A stretch of 64,000 bases of DNA from Trogon surrucura (GCA_020746105.1 CM036618.1:107954622-108018621); one strand, 5' to 3'; shown: positions 12,901-24,899, numbered from the stretch's first letter. Program-made: numbers and translations. The notes: a model not told the origin generated them from the letters alone.

Positions 12901-15900
12901 TTTAATTTTAAAAAAAAAAAAAAAAGTTACTTAAGAACAACAGCACAAGATACTGGTTTACGATATTGCAATAGTTTGTCGGGAAATGGAGAGAGATTAC
13001 ATATGGTTCTACAAAAACCACAGCAGACAATGCATTACTAAGTTTTGCATATACATGGTTTTCCAGTTTAATGACTGGTTCCTAGGGCTAGGTGGAATGG
13101 CAAATTAAAACAGTTTCCTTTAAATAGTTTACATTTTTTTAAAAACATACAGAAACATATGGTAACTGTAGAATACTTACCCTATCATGTTCAAGATCTT
13201 CAGGTACTGATGAAGATGTTGACAATCTGTTGTATCTTGATTCACTAAAATATATTAAATGACGCTTTTAAGCATCTTGAATAACAGATGATGGAGTTCC
13301 ACAGAATTATTTCAACTCTAACAATTCTGAAGTAACTAATGGACATAATACAAAAACACTTCTTCGCTTATGAAAGTTGTGATTTTCGCCTTGTAGCATA
13401 TGCATAAGTATAGAAATTTGTGCTATGTCTCATGTTGAAAAGAAAGGACATGTGAGCTCCTGACGTGAGAGCATATAACTGAACTAGAAAGAAACAAATG
13501 TTTTCTTGAGATATTAAAACTGCAGTAACATAAGAGAAGGAAATGCAGGTTTGGAAGCCTAGCAAGTATCAGATTTGCAAGCTAGCTTCCTGTTCAGATA
13601 TTCCTCATGACAAAACATCACCTCTTTTCTCTCCACCTTTCTTCCTTCAACTTACAGCTACTACTCAGAACTTCTCCCCTTACTTAAAGCACTTACCCCC
13701 AGGGCCACCTTCTCAAACATACTTGAGTTCTGTAGCAAGGCTAGAAACATTTAGAGACTCTGTAGCCCTCAATAGCACAGCACCAGCTTTTACTTTGTTT
13801 TTTAAGAAAAGAAATGTTGCAATGGGGTTGTGCCCATAATTACAGGAGGATACATGTTAAAATGGAGTGTATTCATAGGCGTATCTGTGATTTTGACCGG
13901 GCTAGCTCAGGTGACAGCCAGCAGGGATAATAAGCCAGGCTCCAAGGTGTCTGCCTGCTCAAGGACCTGTTTGTCCCATGCAGGCCTCTAGAGCCCACAT
14001 GCACCAGAGCATCTTCATTTTTGCTGCCTGAGCTAGCTGGGTTAAAGTTGTCTCAGTTACTGCCCATCTGTTGGTTTGGTTTTTTTTCCCCCCCATTTAC
14101 TTTTCACAACTGTAGATGGATTACATCTAAAACCACAATTTGAGTTTTTTCCTGCTGCTTAGCTGTGAATTTACCACAGCTTAGTTACCGCACTAATACC
14201 AGGAAGAGGCTCACTGTTAAAAGTTTACCCACTTCATAAATAGACAGCTAGCTTTTAAACATCCCAAGACATCATCCTACGGAAATAATACTTTTTAAAA
14301 AATAATATCAAAAGTTCATTTGAAGTGAAGGTTTTCAGAAATATGCAATGATACATTTCTTTTTTATTTTTAAACCCTTCAGAAATATTACAGCATCACC
14401 TGCACAGGGAGCTCTGTGAAGACAACGGGCTTGAGCCACGATAAACAATTAATATTGTCCTATCACAGAAACAAACTGTAAATATCAACCTGTAGGCGTG
14501 TGACATGTTAGCAGACGAGTAGCCTGTTTTCTTACCTCCACTTCTTTAACCTACAACTGTAGAATGCAATTCATGACAACTGCAAACGCACAACTTCATT
14601 ATTGACGCTGCTCAGAGCAATTCTGAGAGTGCAAAGTATTTCACACAAAGTAGCATGAGGACATTTTGTAACAATTATGTGCAAATGAATGCCAACGTAT
14701 CTGATGCAAATACACTTAATTTAAGCCATATTTACTATACTTACTTCCACAATCCCCAAATGGATTAAACAAATCAGTCTGACTGCGTGTCTTTTTTTAC
14801 CTTTCAGCTTCTGACACCAGAGCAACACGACCGTAGTCCCAGAATCTCTTTCTTATAACGGAAAACAGTAATATTAAAATCTAGAAAATAAAAAACAAAG
14901 ATCTTTAAATATTTCTTTTTCCACTTCATAATAATTATTCTCAGGTGTGTATGAACTACCAAAAAAAACGCTCTCCTTGCTCCTGAACTGACTGTTTTAT
15001 GTTAACCAACCCAGTGGTGGTCATGCTACAAACCAACTTGTTTGGGACCAAAGGACCAGGACATCTGCTGTCCCATTCTGACTGATAAAGGTGGAGGACT
15101 GTATGCAAAAGTACTTCTGAACTGCAAGTAGGTGAAGGTTTGTGACAGAAAAAGTAGCAAGCAGTAATTCAGAGGAAGTCAAAATTCTCAAGATACACCT
15201 TTACTATTATTCATTATTTAATGACCAGAACTATGATGGCAGATTTGCAATTTTATTTGGAAACAGTGATGCAGACAGGTTGTAGGGGGTTCAGCCATTT
15301 TCTCAAACATGAGAATTATTTTTACCCTCAGTAGAAGTAATACACTATTGTAAGTCATAAACCTCAGATTTGATCTCTGCAATTTATTATGTCCCGCCTG
15401 CATTTTCAGTTTTTGAAAGAGGCTAAGAAAAAAACAACCCAGTGTGTATTTCATAGATCCTTGCTTTTGTTTTTTTTTTTAAAGAAACAAGCTGCTCTAT
15501 ACAAAGCAATGAAGCAGAAGTAACAAGGCCTGTTTTCTATGCATATGTAGCCTACACCCACACCTTCTAGCTCCTCCTACATCCCATACCTGTTTGGCGA
15601 GAAAGTGGTGCTAGTGTTGTCACCTACTTGGATCTATGCAAATACTGACTGGCCAGCCAGGACACATTCAAGATTATCTACGTGTCAAGACTAAACAGCT
15701 CATTTCCGTATTTCACAATGCATATAACCTTCTTATCAGAGCTTTCCTTCCAACATGGAATATTAATTTAAATCTTCCGCCTTCATCTGGCCACTGAAGT
15801 TCATGAAAGCAGGAAAGTTCTCCAGACTTTGACAACTTGGGTTGAAATCAACTGATGGTTATTAGATGGTTATTAGAATCAACTATGGTTATTAGAAGGA

Positions 15901-17323
15901 ATTGCCAGGCAAAAATGGGAAGACAATGCAATATATAAACCTCACTTCCGTAGGAAGCTAGCTTAGAAACAATATTCAGAAACCCATCAACTGACAGTTA
16001 TGAAAGGAATCTGGAGTAAAACATCACGAAAACAGAAATACAGTGGTTGCTAAATAAAGTGCAGTACCTGGTACTTGGAGAAGAGCCTTCTACACTGCAT
16101 TTAACTCTCTACCTAATGCTGTTTGAGAGGAGAGTTCAACAGCAAGGAACTCAAAGGCAGAGACTCAGTACCTTAAAATGCAATCACAGCTTTTAAAAAA
16201 AAAAAAAAGTCTCCCCAAACACTCCAACTAAATCCTGCTAAATGCTGTGCCATTGGTTGCACAGAGCAGTAAATATTGTACATCCCCAGAAAATGGATTT
16301 ACAGCAGCATGCTGCACACATAAAATCAATAGTAAAGAATGCCACTACACAACTTTTAGGAACATCCTCTACATTCCCAGAGGACTACCAGCTCAGACTT
16401 TACACAGGTAATCTAAAGTTTCGCCACAGAAACTTTCCAAAACTCAGGAATTATGTCATCCCTTTAGCCATGTTTTACTGCCACAAACCTCATTTATTGG
16501 GCCAATTTGCTCGTCTACGGTTCTTTTTCTGTGTGGCTTAAGACCACCTAGACCAAACTTACAGCAAAACCTATACGTTTTAGTGGAATCTCAGACCTGT
16601 TCTAGAGCCTCCAGATCAGCAACTAATCCTGCTCGTCCTTTTGTCAGGATTGACCTGATCAGTCCATTACTTCCTCGACAGCTTCATGAAATCTAATTTT
16701 TACGAAGTCTGCAAAGTGACAGATTTTCCACATTGTATTTCCTTTTGAAAAACAAATCAAGCTAGTAATGATGTTCCCTTCCTGAAAAGGTACCCAGTAC
16801 TTAAACTCAGAGTAAGGAAAAAATTGTTGTTGCAGTTAAGACAAAACAGAAAAGTTTGAGTTACAAAAGTCACCATGACCCCATATACAGACCCCCTCTG
16901 ATACTGTGTTCTTTCTACATCCACACATCCAACATACAGTGACACTGTCATCCCAGGTGTACACAAACCTTTATCAACACTTGAAAAGGGTTTTGATGTT
17001 CCCATGTCAGCCTCAGCACATCTCTTATTCTGAAGATTCTCAGAAAGAAATGCCTAACTGATAAGAGAATTCTGAACAATCTAACTATTGAGAAGGCCAA
17101 AAGGATTTTTAGTACAAGAAATAGAAACTGGGCTTACAAAAAAGAAGGTTACGTCAAGCAGCAGGACAGTTGGGATTCCACCAAAAGTTACTCCTTGGAG
17201 AACTGTGCTGCCCCGGGCAGTACTGTAGCAGTATGTCTCATTTGTTGAGTTGAAAGGTTCACTTCTATTCCAGAAGTAGGCTAGATGAGAATGTCCAAAA
17301 TCCAGAAAAAAGAAAGGGTTCAT
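795..17323 (-). CDS. TMEM63A: TMEM63A (CSC1-like protein 1), 5' part, 12 coding exons
   Basis: OSCA/TMEM63-family mechanosensitive cation channel of the plasma and endolysosomal membranes. Coding exons in transcript order: 17323-17138, 14880-14801, 13244-13181, 11755-11718, 10097-9955, 7731-7680, 6026-5918, 5531-5461, 4997-4917, 4065-3942, 3580-3447, 932-795. Every junction has GT/AG ends and matching phase, giving 406 residues plus two bases. Features seen: N-glycosylation sequons at N25 and N28; first hydrophobic helix about 46-70 after the [15 protein letters not shown] motif; WDYGR; second helix about 145-162 followed by [11 protein letters not shown]; third helix about 191-210 followed by FMRHH; then the RRM-like cytosolic domain beginning TLFITGLP (228-235) and ending with FNACKCQ. 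These match human TMEM63A as I know it (about 807 residues), so the pore helices lie beyond the left edge. The ATG at 17323 is chosen because the family N-terminus and a sequon follow it. TMEM63B/C paralogues are less likely given residue agreement and synteny with LEFTY and SDE2. Confidence 0.95.
2766..3013 (+). mobile_element. CR1 LINE 3' fragment
   Basis: Matches the CR1 3' end as I know it: GGTAATGG-like start, AGATTAGATATGAGGAAGAA, CTGGTCTAGTGGGAGGTGTC, then GGTCCCTTCCAACC near the end. Internally deleted and diverged. It lies in a TMEM63A intron, antisense to the gene. Confidence 0.85.
3447..3580 (-). CDS. TMEM63A: TMEM63A coding exon 11
   Basis: Begins EDAVDYYTK and ends with [17 protein letters not shown], the most conserved strand of the RRM-like domain. 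134 bases, acceptor TTCCCAACAG, donor GTAAGT. Confidence 0.95.
3942..4065 (-). CDS. TMEM63A: TMEM63A coding exon 10
   Basis: Encodes [13 protein letters not shown]...[12 protein letters not shown], including the conserved cysteine cluster. 124 bases, acceptor TTCTGTCCAG, donor GTAAGT. A CR1 copy lies about 50 bases upstream of the acceptor. Confidence 0.94.
4118..4491 (+). mobile_element. CR1 LINE 3' fragment
   Basis: CR1 C-terminal reverse-transcriptase remnant plus 3' UTR. It contains ...TGAGGGTGCCAGAGCCCTGG, GGTCCCTTCCAACC and the terminal ATTCTGTGATTCTG repeat. It keeps a decayed open frame that reads as CR1 remnant protein, not a host gene. Subfamily differs from the 2766 copy (GGTTGGACTAGATGA tail). 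Confidence 0.9.
4917..4997 (-). CDS. TMEM63A: TMEM63A coding exon 9
   Basis: Encodes [20 protein letters not shown], nearly the same as the human segment. 81 bases, acceptor CCGTTTCAG, donor GGTACT. Confidence 0.93.
5461..5531 (-). CDS. TMEM63A: TMEM63A coding exon 8
   Basis: Starts the cytosolic RRM-like domain with [16 protein letters not shown]. 71 bases, acceptor CTCTTATAG, donor GTAAGT. Confidence 0.93.
5918..6026 (-). CDS. TMEM63A: TMEM63A coding exon 7 (third helix)
   Basis: Encodes [25 protein letters not shown] and KEENI. The acceptor TTTTGTCCAACAG at 6027-6028 was preferred over an AG at 6067-6068 because only it keeps the family sequence and phase. The donor is GTAAGT. Confidence 0.94.
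6701..7230 (-). mobile_element. CR1 LINE 3' fragment
   Basis: Reverse-oriented CR1: begins TTCATAGAATGG, runs through CCCACTAGACCAGGTTACTC and TCTTCTCCAGGCTGAAC, and ends near GAGGTCTCACAT. About 530 bases, among the longer copies here; lies in a TMEM63A intron, co-oriented with the gene. Confidence 0.92.
7680..7731 (-). CDS. TMEM63A: TMEM63A coding exon 6
   Basis: 52-base exon encoding [16 protein letters not shown], matching the human loop between the second and third helices. Acceptor TTCTTAG, donor GGGTAAGT. Confidence 0.92.
9955..10097 (-). CDS. TMEM63A: TMEM63A coding exon 5 (second hydrophobic helix)
   Basis: Encodes [20 protein letters not shown], then the hydrophobic stretch and [11 protein letters not shown]. 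Acceptor TTTTGATGCAG, donor GGTAAGC, 143 bases. Confidence 0.95.
10412..10912 (-). mobile_element. CR1 LINE 3' fragment
   Basis: Begins ATCATAGAATGGTTGAAGTT and includes CACTAGACCAGGTTGCTCAA and GGACCCAATCCAGCAGATCC. Same family as the 6701 copy, in a neighbouring TMEM63A intron. Confidence 0.92.
11718..11755 (-). CDS. TMEM63A: TMEM63A coding exon 4 (38-base micro-exon)
   Basis: Encodes [12 protein letters not shown] plus two bases of His. Acceptor TTTATAG, donor GTAAGTA. Recognised only because both flanking exons need exactly this phase and the human protein has the equivalent CPWLTAIFRL segment. Confidence 0.9.
13181..13244 (-). CDS. TMEM63A: TMEM63A coding exon 3
   Basis: Cytosolic linker ([12 protein letters not shown]...). 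64 bases, acceptor TTTTAG, donor GTAAGT. The serine run matches the human linker. Confidence 0.9.
13896..14050. repeat. Putative short inverted-repeat element
   Basis: The arm ACCGGGCTAGCTCAGG at the left is mirrored at the right by CCTGAGCTAGCTGGGT, about 16 bases with two mismatches, enclosing about 120 bases. Could be a decayed non-autonomous DNA transposon or chance palindrome; I do not recognise the family. Confidence 0.35.
14801..14880 (-). CDS. TMEM63A: TMEM63A coding exon 2
   Basis: Completes the first hydrophobic helix (ILILLFSVI) and continues into [17 protein letters not shown]. Acceptor TTTTCTAG, donor GGTAAA, 80 bases, phase 0 in and phase 2 out. Confidence 0.92.
15855..15895. 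repeat. Local triplication of an 11-base unit
   Basis: ATGGTTATTAG occurs at 15855-15865, 15866-15876 and 15885-15895, the last separated by 8 bases. A small recent slippage event in a TMEM63A intron. Confidence 0.8.
17138..17323 (-). CDS. TMEM63A: TMEM63A coding exon 1 (residues 1-62)
   Basis: Contains the ATG (complement of CAT at 17321-17323), extracellular N-terminus with two sequons, and the GVTFGGIP motif. It ends in phase 0 at a GTAAGC donor. An AG at 17335-17336 behind a T-rich tract is a possible acceptor about 12 bases upstream of the ATG, so a short 5' UTR segment may belong to this exon. Confidence 0.9.
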
Positions 17324-18879
17324 TTTGTCTTTTCCTTATAAAAAAAAAAATAGGAAAAAAAAAAGAAAAAGGAAAAGTGAAATCATGTGAAAAGCTGGCC
17401 TAATATCTGTGAGATATATTAACATTACAAGTACAAAAGGTGCAGGAAGATTCAACCAGGAAACTACTTTGCAAGTGAGGTCATATTTGACAATCTTTGC
17501 CTGTAAAATATTTCTCGATAACCAACAGGCTCAGTTACTAGCAGTGCCCAAGCAAGAATTTCAGACATTTAACCAACCACATCCTCCACAGATATGTGAG
17601 GAAGACTACAGAAGACTCCCACAAAACAAACTTCTCCATTTTCTAACCTATAATATTGAAACTTCTTATTTCAGCCTGGATTCTGATTCTAGGAGTAGCA
17701 TGGGGCATTAGATATTCCAACAACAGCAGTTTGAAGATTTTGCTCGTAGTTGACCAGCATGTGTGAACATACTTGCTTGTGAACTTTGTATTCAAGTATC
17801 ATGGCCTTACGAATATTAACAAATTTGCCACAGAAAAGAACTATTACACAAATCACATGCTCCTTTCTGTTCTTGGGATCTCACATGATATTCCTCTTAA
17901 AAGAGAAGAACCCAACTGAAGGAACAGCACAGTAACTACAGTATACCACTAACAAGAAAGAGCAAAGAGCATTTCGAAGACAACAGCCATCCACCTCATT
18001 TTAGTGAACTGGCCTGCTGCGATAATGTTGTACCATACAACATCGCACAAGATTTGGCAATTGATACAAAGACCTTTTTTAATCACTGCATGCGATTGCT
18101 CACTTATTCTGGGGCTTTCCACTCCAAACATTTCTTTTCTTGGATCTTAGCAACCTGATGGTTCCCATGCAGTGCTTGGGACAAAAGCGGGCTTCAAGCA
18201 AAATACGCTTCTGAGTGACAAATTCATAAAGAAAGTGTACCCCAAAACACTCTATCCTTGGGAAGCAAATATTGTAGGTCTTCATCACAGGTCCAGGGAC
18301 GCTACTTCTCTGAAATCATGCCCCTGTAAGAGGAACGTACATATCTCCGATGACGGCACTTTTCTGGATGCTGAAAACAAAACCAAACCACAATAAGAAT
18401 GTGAATAACTACAAGTTCTCCCTTTAAACAGCAGAAAACCAGGATGGAAAGCACCCATCCCACAGCAGCATTTCCTAAGTGCTGGACTGTGCGACCCAGG
18501 GGGAAAGAAATTTTGTCCCGACTGATGTTTTATCAGGGGAGAGGGGGTGGTGGAAGGAGGGGGGAAAAAACACAGCAAAATGTATGCCTTGAAGCTACCC
18601 TTGCTTTCTAAGGATTGAAATCTAGCTCTGACAAAAGAGAAAGTATTTTTGAACACACTCCGGGAACCTTCATCACGGCAACTGCAGAGGCCACACGCTA
18701 AACTGTTAAGTAACACGCCGGATCTTATCGGATGCGGCTTCCCAATCCCAGAAAGCTTGAATAAATAAATAAATAAGGCAGTTATCGGGAAGAGAAAGAG
18801 AAGGACAAGCCCTCCGTCCCACGGGGGAACTGCGCCGCAGGAGCCCAAGAAGCCGCAGCGAGAGGCGCTGAGACACCTT

Positions 18880-19600
18880 CCCCGGGGCCGCGCCGGCAAC
18901 GAGCAACCCCCCCCTTTTTTTTTTTTTTTTGTCTCCAGGGAGCCCATGGCGAGGAGGGCGGGGGGGGAGGTCGCCCCCCCTCGGCCCTGCACCGCCCTCC
19001 GCAGGGGAAGGAACGCCCCCAAGCCCCCTGACGGGCGAGCGGGGAGGAGGCCCGAGGGAAACGGCTGCTTCTTTCGGCAGCGGGCGGAGGGGTGAGGGAG
19101 GCGACCGGTTCTCCGTAGCCGGCCCGGCCCCACCGGGCAGCTCGGGCCTCCCTCAGGGCTCCCCTCGCCCCCTCACGCAGCCCCTGCCCACCGCGTCCGC
19201 ACAGACAGGAGCCGCCGCCGCTCCCACCCTCCCTTACCTGCGAGCGGACCGGCCTCGGCCTCACTCCTCCCCGTGTCGTCTCGTCACCACACGGGGCGCG
19301 GCGCCGAACCACCGTCCCGGCCGCGAAGTTAGAAGCTCCGGCAACAAGTGGCGGGCGGCGCGCATGCGTGCCGGGGCCGAGTCCCGCCGCCCGGCCGGGC
19401 CGAGCCGCTGAGGGCGGTTAGAGGCGGTGGCCGTGGGCTTCCCGCCTCCCTTACGAGGCAACGCGGCCCCGGAGGCAGCCCGGCGCTTTCCGCGGGGATA
19501 TTGCCGCCCCTCGCCTTTCCGAGCCGTCTTTCCAGACCCTGAAGCATTTCCCTCAGGGAAAGGGTCCCCATAGTGGTATAACCGGCTGCAGGGAGGTGTG
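18880..19600 (-). promoter_or_regulatory. TMEM63A: CpG-island promoter and non-coding first exon of TMEM63A
   Basis: A sharp GC- and CpG-rich block in AT-rich surroundings. On the minus strand a good donor (CTCGCAG then GTAAGG) ends a presumed untranslated first exon at 19238. Its start is not fixed but probably lies near 19300-19400. No TATA box is evident, as usual for CpG-island promoters. A G-rich run at 18953-18970 could form a quadruplex. Assignment to TMEM63A is inference from position and the donor; transcript ends would settle it. Confidence 0.75.
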
Positions 19601-19810
19601 AAATCGCTGTTTTCTCTCGTGCTGCTCTCGCTCCTCGCCAGCTGCTCGGTGTGACATGGCGGTTGGGAGATGCTGCAGCCCGGTTTTATTCCGCTGGGTT
19701 TTATTTTAGTACCATGGGCGCTGGGGGCTGATTTTGTTCCCACATGGCTGGGCCGGCAGGAGCTTCTGAGCTGGAGGCCTGCGTATGCCGGGGCTGCCCT
19801 GAAAGTGTCT

Positions 19811-20165
19811 TAGAATCATAGACTCACTGAAGTTGGAAGAGACCTCTAAAGATCAACCGTCAACCCAACACCACCACGACCACTACACCATGCCCCGAAG
19901 GGCCACGTCTACACGGTTTTTTTGAACATCTCCAGGGATGGTGACTCCACCACTTCCCTGGGCAGCCTATTCCAATGCCTCACCGCTCTTTCAGTAAAGA
20001 AATTTTTCCTAATACCCAGTCTAAACCTCCCCTGGTGCAGCTCTAGCCCATTTCTTCACATTCTATCATTAGTTGCTTGGGAGAAGGGACTGACCCTCAC
20101 CTCACTACAAACTCCATTCAGATAGTTGTAGAGAGTGCTAAGGTCAGCCTTCTCTTTCCCTTTAT
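19811..20165 (-). mobile_element. CR1 LINE 3' fragment
   Basis: Begins TAGAATCATAGACTCACTGA, contains CTCCAGGGATGGTGACTCCA and CCACTTCCCTGGGCAGCCT. It belongs to the same subfamily as the 29366 copy and sits just upstream of the TMEM63A CpG island. Confidence 0.9.
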
Positions 20166-23100
20166 GCAATGTCATTGAAATTACAGTGGTTTACAACAGT
20201 TACTTTAGAAGTTCATGGCTCATCGACAAACATTTTATGCTGGATCCGAAAAAGAAAATCTCTGGTGAAGAACGAAGGGTTTCCTAACTGCTTGGTGATT
20301 GCTCAGTTTTAGTGTTAATGCAGACTACAGTGCTCTGACTTGAAGGAAACACCTTTGTGCCTCTATGACTTACATTACCATTAACATAAAAAAACAAACC
20401 CCAGAGAAGCAAATCCAAAGGAAGCTTTTTATAGCAAAAAAAAAAGGAAGAAGATACGTGAGATTTAAGGAGAGGTGTCACAGTTCCCAATTCTGTAAAG
20501 AGGGAAAGTGTGAAGGTACAAGTAGTACACTAATATAGAAAACTGAAATAATTTAAATAATAGTAATATGAATGTTCCATGAAATATTGAAAGCCCATTG
20601 TCTCCACACACCTATAAAGCGAGAAATGGCATTTCAGTGTTGTAAACTGGGAAAAAAAACATGAGGCCTAGGGAGTTCAGATTAATGTGCTCATGACAGA
20701 GCTGGGATGAGACTGATTCCCAGCCACCCACAAGCACCAGGGGTTAATTGCTTCCAGCCAAGAGGCCAGAAATGTAGTATGACAAGGCCCTGCCATCACC
20801 CTCTTCTCTACTCTTTATTTTAGTGTTCCCTCAACAGCCATTCAATACCCGTCATTGTCAGCCATCGTTTTCTTTCTCCTGTGTCTTCATCCTTTGCCCC
20901 TGATGGGCAGGATTAACCTCCATGAGCAGCAGACATCTGAAGAAGAAGAAGATTATAACAATGATGAAAATGTCACTGCTCAGAGGGAGGCAGGGAGACC
21001 ATTTGCTTTTAGAGGTTTGCACCATACCTCCAGTCTCACAAATGAAGGAATGGCGAACAGACCCACTCTAAAAACAGCCATAAATTATCAGGGCATTGCA
21101 AGCTTCAATCTGATATTACTCTGATCAAAATCTCAGTCATCTGTTGACTTTTTTTTAAAAGAAAGGAGCATCCCAGCTGCCAAGAAGCTGGCATCCTCTC
21201 CAGTTGACAGTCCCATTCCTTCCTCTCCATCTTCAACTCCTTATGTCCCTGGTATATTCAAGCTGTGTGTATTATTTAAGGTCCTACATGCGTTCCCACT
21301 GTCCTCCTCCCTGCTATTTTATTAATCCACAATTACTTCACTCTGTCAAATCCTTGCTCCACTTTTCAGGAATGCCTTGCTCAGTGGAGAGCAGCGTTTG
21401 GCTCTATGTGTGTTATGAACCTTCCCCCACTCCATCGCGCAAAAAGGGAAAAGTCCCAGTTACCTGCAGTAACTGAGAGATGTTTCAAGATAGAACTTTA
21501 TCATTTATCTAGCAGCTGCATTGTAGATAATCTGTGAATTTAAATTGTCTGTAATGATCATGTTAGTTAGAAAATGGCACAAAATTTCTCAGATCAAAGC
21601 AGAATGGTTCAAATTAACTTCTGGAATAAAGAAATTGCACTGTAGCTAAATGAAGTTAATTATTTTAGCTTTAAAATGCACTCTCTTCTACTTAGGGCTG
21701 TGTTGGTGGGAAAGTTATTTGGCATGGATGTAGTAATTATTCTGTCCTGGCTTTTCTGGAATAACTCTTCCTGTGGACAGTTTATTTCAAAACAGGAATT
21801 CAAAGTGGAGTAGTTACAATCGCTTTCTTTTAAATTAAATTATACTCATGTAGCTGCAGCAAAGTAGACCAACTGTGTAGGTGAAGCCTCAGTGTACGCT
21901 TGCAGCTCTAATGCTTCTAGGACCAAAATACATTTGGTTGATTTTCCCATTGATTTCCTAAGATGTTTGTACTTTTGATTCTTACCTTATATTTCCAAAT
22001 TAAGAAATGCTTCTCTGGCTAGACTATCCTACTCTGTAGTGTAAAGCAGATGATATTCAGTGATCTTAACACTGTAGTCTTGACATTCTTCGTTCTGAAG
22101 ACTTTTGCCCAGCTACAAAATCATTATTCCCTCTCTCTCTCACAAGAATAACATCAAGCTTTTGTCATTTGTTTTTGGGTTTTTTTTCTTCCTCTGTCTA
22201 GACAGGCTCTTTAGCTAAGTGGTGTGATTTTGTTTATCTGTAATTTCAACAGCAGAGTCACATTTCCCTCCTCCCTACCTCTTGTAAATAGGGTTTTGTT
22301 TACCACTGTCTGTTCTTTTGGTGACAAAAGCCACATACTGTCATTAGTTAGCAAGCGTTTAATTATGTTGCTAGAGCAGATGGAAACCCATCCTTGGGAC
22401 CCAGGGAGCAGGTCAACAGAGTTTAAAATTCTTCCATTTTTCTTATGTTTTGCATGCTCCATATCCACTTCAGCAGCTCTTTAGCACCAAGCTGAACAAG
22501 TGTGCGGAGTATTCACACTTACATGTGTGACTCTTCCCTTACTTTATTAAATGACCTTATGGCTGAAGAGCTCTGCGGTCACTTCAGTTTGATTTATCAC
22601 AGCAGGCCTTCCCTTGATGGGTGAACTCCCAACAGGACATCAATAGTCTCTGGACGTGAGTAGCAGGTGGCCTGATGCTTTGCCATGCGTGGCAACTCTC
22701 ACTGTAGTTTCTTCTCTCTGAAGAAACTCATCAGCCCAGCTTGCCGTCCCTTACTTATCTGCCTATTCAAATATATCTTAATGGTTTTAATTCAGGCTTG
22801 TAGCCTGACAGCCCGTTGCTATCTTTTAATCTTTGCCTTCATCTAGCAATCTGCTTATGTGCTTCAATACAGCAAAGGTTTTAGTGTGGGCATTATGGAG
22901 TCTTCCTTTCAAAGGCCTCAGCATTAATATATGTATAATAAAAACAAACAGAAAAATCTAGGCAGATAGACAGGTTTAAATGAACTCTAATCATAATACA
23001 AACAAGCAAGCAGTGAGTGTTGATTTAAATTAACAATTTACACTTGGTTTCTCTCTATAATTATTTTTGTAGTACTGCTTCTCATTCATAGCTAATATGT

Positions 23101-23450
23101 CAATTTTCAATGTAGAAATAGCCTTGCATTAAAGTTGGAATGTACTTCTGTTAATCAAGAGAATTGACTATTAAACAAAATATTTAACCAATTATATCTA
23201 GTGATATATGATAGAAGTTTGCCTTGCTTTACTTTTACATTTTGTGTCAGATAGGAAATGGTGGATGGGACGTTGGTATTGATGCTTGAGCATGATTAAT
23301 TTTTTCTCATCTTTGTCAAATTACATTTGAATGAAAACCGGAATTTTATTAAAACGCACAAGTCACTGCGATCTAGACTAGCAATGCTGAAAAGTATGGG
23401 AGAAATGTGCAGCAGAAAAAAGCAAACTTACTACAACGTATTTTGCAGTG

Positions 23451-23509
23451 GAGTTGGACTGGATGATCTTCAGAGATCCCTTCCAACCCTGACAATTCTG
23501 TGATCCTCG
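23451..23509 (+). mobile_element. CR1 3' tail, very short
   Basis: Only the last 60 bases of a CR1: GGAGTTGGACTGGATGATCT, then ATCCCTTCCAACCCTGACA and the end repeat. Confidence 0.8.
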
Positions 23510-24899
23510 GCTTTGCAGACGGTTGCAGCTCTGGAGAATCTTTTGCTGTATATAGGATTTTTTGATTTGTTATTAGCTTGTCAAAATGCAGCCGCTGTTG
23601 CTGTGACACACACTGATACAAAACTAGGACAAGGTGACCCAAAACATGAGTGACTTCATTGTTTTATGAATATACATATTATCTTAATGCCTATATGTGT
23701 GTTAACCCTGTGTGCTTAGAAGCTGAAGGGACTGGCATAGCAGTAAGTATAATTAAGACAGATCCATGAGAGACCAAGGGAGATGGAGAAACCATCTGTC
23801 ACAATCTACTCTCTCCCACAGAAGAGGACAACACCTGGCCACATGGCCCATTGGATTTAAGTGAGCCGGGGAGCAGGTGTGTTTGTCACCAGTGTAAAAT
23901 ATCAAACCACTTAATGCTTGTAATGTTTTCATGTTCTTGGGTACAATATATACTAATGTTGGCAAAGAACTCTAGTGTCCTCGAGAGCCTCTGTGCTCCA
24001 TAGCTTTCTGACCGTACTTCGTAACTCTTGTTGCAACAGCACTGGGTTGAGACCTGACCAGACGAGAGCATCCTTGCCTTAGGTTCTGCTTTCCCTGGAG
24101 CAGAGGGCTGGGTGATTGCTTGTGCAGGAGCCACAAAACACTCCAGGAGATCTCACAGTCTAAACTAGTGGAGGGCCAAGTTAGCAGGGTTTGCTAGAAC
24201 CTTGGGTCAAAAATAAATTTTTGTTAACCAACCACTCTAATCCCGGTTTTAATCTGAATAGATCGGAAGAGGAAAACTAGGTTTTCCTTTTTTCTTTCAA
24301 ATACTACTGGTTTTGACAACTTTGAGCAAACTCGTTGGTCTGCTTTATCTACTGTCTTTTTGCAAAGAGTCCGGTAAGATCCACAACTTTTAGACTCAAG
24401 AACTGGATTCCAAGGCCTTGGTGATGACCCTTCCTAGTTCATGGGCTTGACTTCCCTTAAATTGTCAGTATCAAACACACTGCTTGAGCATTTATAAATG
24501 TCATTTACAATATTTTTAGAGTGCCAAAAGGTTAAACCTTAGTATAGAAGATTATACTTTAAATTTTTTAATAAGTATAATTTTTAAAAAAATAATGTGT
24601 TCGAATAAAAATCTGGATTACACAATTTTTAAAGGACTTTTAAAATGAGTAATCTTTGTTTCCCTTGGGCAAGAATTCCCCCTCCCTGCTTCTGGCTTTA
24701 CAGGTGAAAAAAATATTCAGAGTGCAGACTGAGAGGATTTCAAAGAGCTTTGATTTCATTTTAATCTCAGATTAACTCAAAGTAAACCCAAAGCAGCAGA
24801 ACTAATAGTTACACTTTATTTCTGTGTGTTCTGCCTAGGAGCTTGCGCCAGTAATTATCTCTGTAGACTTGTGTGTCTCAGCCTGATCTGTTAAATTCA

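Larger units (their letters stand above)
933..17137 (-). other. TMEM63A: Introns of TMEM63A (collective note)
   Basis: Introns are AT-rich and carry short A- or T-runs (for example 8815-8831 and 12908-12925) and the CR1 copies listed separately. The longest stretches without exons or listed repeats are 933-2765, 7732-9954, 11756-13180 and 14881-17137. Apart from a possible inverted-repeat element at 13896-14050 and a small triplication at 15855-15895, I see nothing else in them. Confidence 0.6.

Noticed and set aside
18285-19133. 282-codon open frame on the minus strand
   Set aside because: It begins with GTG, lies in intron 1 and the CpG island of TMEM63A, and is open because of GC-rich composition; it resembles no protein.
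18782-19743. Overlapping 160-176 codon frames on both strands at the TMEM63A CpG island
   Set aside because: High GC lowers stop frequency. The frames overlap on opposite strands, and the minus-strand 176-codon one begins with GTG.
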